From Roseiarcus sp963770275 (lineage in GTDB: Bacteria; Pseudomonadota; Alphaproteobacteria; Rhizobiales; Beijerinckiaceae), in assembly GCA_963770275.1 (NCBI GenBank), contig CAVYPD010000002.1, forward strand, positions 62,001-126,000: 64,000 nt of DNA. Direction: 5' to 3'. Shown here piece after piece: positions 62,802 to 64,000 of the stretch (positions are counted from its first letter, which is position 1; each line of letters begins with the position of its first letter). Both the position numbers and the translations under genes were made by a program. Below the pieces are notes generated by a model. That model ran no database searches. It saw only the letters and a list, made by a program, of their open reading frames with translations, and had not been told where the DNA came from.

Positions 62802-63617
62802 TCAAGCGAGCTGCGCGTAACCCATCGCCGCCGCTTCGCGCTCGATGTCCATCACCCGATCATAATCGGCTGGCGTCGCGGCCCGAGCGCCCGCGAGCCC
62901 GAGCGTAACGCGCGTCTCGGCGAGGGCCGGATCTGCGATGCCAGCGAACAGCGCCTCGCGAACGGCGTCGATCGTCGGCGGCGGAAGGCTGGCCGAAGCA
63001 ATGAACGGCAGACAAGGCAAGAGCGGGCTCTCGGCGACGATGGCGACCCGCCCAATGAGCTCGGGGCGGCCGCGTCCAAGAAGCGCGAAGCTCACGCAGT
63101 CGATCGACGCGAGATCGGCTTGGCCGTTGTCGACTGCGGCCACGCTCGCCTCGTGCGAGCCCGTCACGACAATCGAGGAGAAAAACGCCGCCCCGCCTGC
63201 GATCGGAGCGATCATTGCGCGGAACAGATTATTGCCGGTGTTGCTGTCGTGAGAATTGAGCGCAGCGACCGCGCCTCGAAATTCTTTGAGCACGCAGCGT
63301 GAATCGCTCGCGCGGCGGATGATGAAGCTTCGATGCGACGCATCTTCGCAGCCGGGAAACGAATATTCCGGCGCCGCGATCAGGACTACCGAGTCTCTGA
63401 GTTCGGTGATGTATGGATAGCCGCATGTCTGACCAAAGATCAGGGCAGGATGTCGCCAGAGCGCGGCGAGTTCACCGCTTCGCGTGAGCCTCGTCGGCGA
63501 TTGAACGCCGGCCTCCGCCAGACGGGCGGAAATCGCCGCCCATAGCGCGTCGTTGGCCGCGGCGGTCCACGGAAAATCATACATGGGCAGGATAGCGATT
63601 GGCGCTTCGCCGCTCAC
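62802..63617 (-). CDS. PhnD-like phosphate/phosphonate-type substrate-binding protein without signal peptide
   Basis: From the GTG 63617 the 271-residue protein starts with IAILPMYDFPWTAAANDALW and has LIFGQTCGYPYITELRDSVV, ALNSHDSNTGNNLFRAMIAP (the S-x-S-x-x-G PhnD-type ligand loop), VVTGSHEASVAAVDNGQADL and IDCVSFALLGR. These are Phosphonate-bd family motifs. There is no signal peptide, membrane segment or ABC partner nearby, so it is probably a cytoplasmic orphan binder. Its GTG overlaps the desaturase stop (GTGA), which decides the start. Ligand unknown. Confidence 0.78.
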   Translation of the reverse strand: MSGEAPIAILPMYDFPWTAAANDALWAAISARLAEAGVQSPTRLTRSGELAALWRHPALIFGQTCGYPYITELRDSVVLIAAPEYSFPGCEDASHRSFIIRRASDSRCVLKEFRGAVAALNSHDSNTGNNLFRAMIAPIAGGAAFFSSIVVTGSHEASVAAVDNGQADLASIDCVSFALLGRGRPELIGRVAIVAESPLLPCLPFIASASLPPPTIDAVREALFAGIADPALAETRVTLGLAGARAATPADYDRVMDIEREAAAMGYAQLA

Positions 63618-64000
63618 GCCGCCCGTTGGTCCCAACCTGGGTGAATCGGGCGGTGGTGGGATGTCAGGAGATAGCGTCGCGCCACGTCGAAATAGCTGTT
63701 GTAGACAAGGCCGCCGTTGCGCTCGATCAGGGCTGCGCGATTGAGGCGATAGAATTTCGGGATTTGATACCAGGGCAGCCTGCCGCGCAAGTGATGCGCA
63801 GCATGCAGGTTGTTGAACAGGAAAAGCGGCCCGAGAATTCGAGCGTTCTCGACAATCGCTGTTCGCTTGCCCACCTCCTGCTCGGCGCGATGCTCGGCGA
63901 AGGAGCGAACCACGGCGAGGCTCAAGCCGGGATAGACGAAGCACGCGACATACACCCAGAACGGCATGCCGCAGACGCCAAACACCCAGATGAGAATGAC
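63614..64000 (-). CDS. Fatty acid desaturase family protein, C-terminal part
   Basis: The frame is open to the window edge, so only the last 128 residues are present. A hydrophobic segment (ILIWVFGVCGMPFWVYVACF) precedes the third histidine box FNNLHAAHHLRGRLPWYQIP (HxxHH type) of membrane di-iron desaturases. The first two boxes lie outside the window. It could be a desaturase or a related membrane hydroxylase. The last codons overlap the start of the PhnD-like gene. Confidence 0.8.
   Translation of the reverse strand, partial: VILIWVFGVCGMPFWVYVACFVYPGLSLAVVRSFAEHRAEQEVGKRTAIVENARILGPLFLFNNLHAAHHLRGRLPWYQIPKFYRLNRAALIERNGGLVYNSYFDVARRYLLTSHHRPIHPGWDQRAA

Overview
The window looks like a chromosomal piece of a GC-rich alphaproteobacterium, most likely Hyphomicrobiales/Rhizobiales (Beijerinckiaceae- or Bradyrhizobium-like). 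It carries homologues of the alphaproteobacterial cell-cycle proteins RcdA and SciP, a DUF1192 protein, full CtrA-type sites (TTAA-N7-TTAA), a YqaA-DsbB pair and ZapE. The finer placement is inference.

Layout. (1) 1-9.9 kb is mostly conserved core: a ThiE-like fragment, rcdA, DUF1192, mnmA, a lytic transglycosylase, sciP, an SDR oxidoreductase, an adenylate cyclase with TPRs, mtgA, a papain-like protease followed by a chagasin-type inhibitor, and creA. (2) 9.9-16.6 kb, minus strand, is a ribose-type ABC transporter with RbsK, RbsD, a PanB-like aldolase and a phytanoyl-CoA dioxygenase-like protein, with a divergent AraC regulator at 16.7-17.6 kb. (3) 17.9-40 kb is one uninterrupted minus-strand run of 18 genes with overlapping or nearly touching ends: a branched-chain-type (Liv) ABC transporter whose second ATPase is fused to a Tm-1-like domain, a PEP-hydrolase-like TIM barrel, a very large hendecad-repeat flotillin, two SRPBCC/CoxG-like proteins, a three-subunit molybdenum hydroxylase with CoxD/CoxE-type maturation proteins, an amidohydrolase, an MBL lactonase, an SMP-30/isochorismatase fusion, a flavin oxidoreductase and a ThDP enzyme. 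A related palindromic repeat lies on each side of this run. Its own AraC regulator and Liv binding protein lie just upstream (40.3-42.5 kb). (4) 43.3-47.2 kb is a PaoABC-like periplasmic aldehyde oxidoreductase. (5) 47.3-53.5 kb holds a histidine-kinase remnant, a sugar isomerase/epimerase and a second ribose-type ABC system in which ATPase and permease are fused. (6) 54-64 kb is core again: tRNA-Leu(CAA), yqaA, dsbB, a beta-propeller protein plus a paralogue remnant, a NYN/LOTUS protein, polA, zapE, an orphan PhnD-like binding protein and a partial fatty-acid desaturase.

How it fits together. The middle 43 kb reads as an accessory catabolic region: three uptake systems and two molybdo-hydroxylases feed hydrolases, lactonases and a carboligase/decarboxylase. 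The 22-kb run is the best candidate for an undescribed pathway. I infer uptake of an acidic, perhaps heterocyclic or aromatic compound, hydroxylation by the Mo enzyme, ring opening by the lactonase/amidohydrolase group, and C-C cleavage or carboligation by the ThDP enzyme. The substrate cannot be read from sequence.

Caveat. At least a dozen clear genes, including polA, are broken by single-base frameshifts in G/C-rich stretches. This is better explained by uncorrected assembly indels than by mass pseudogenisation, so broken genes are given as single features with the shift noted.
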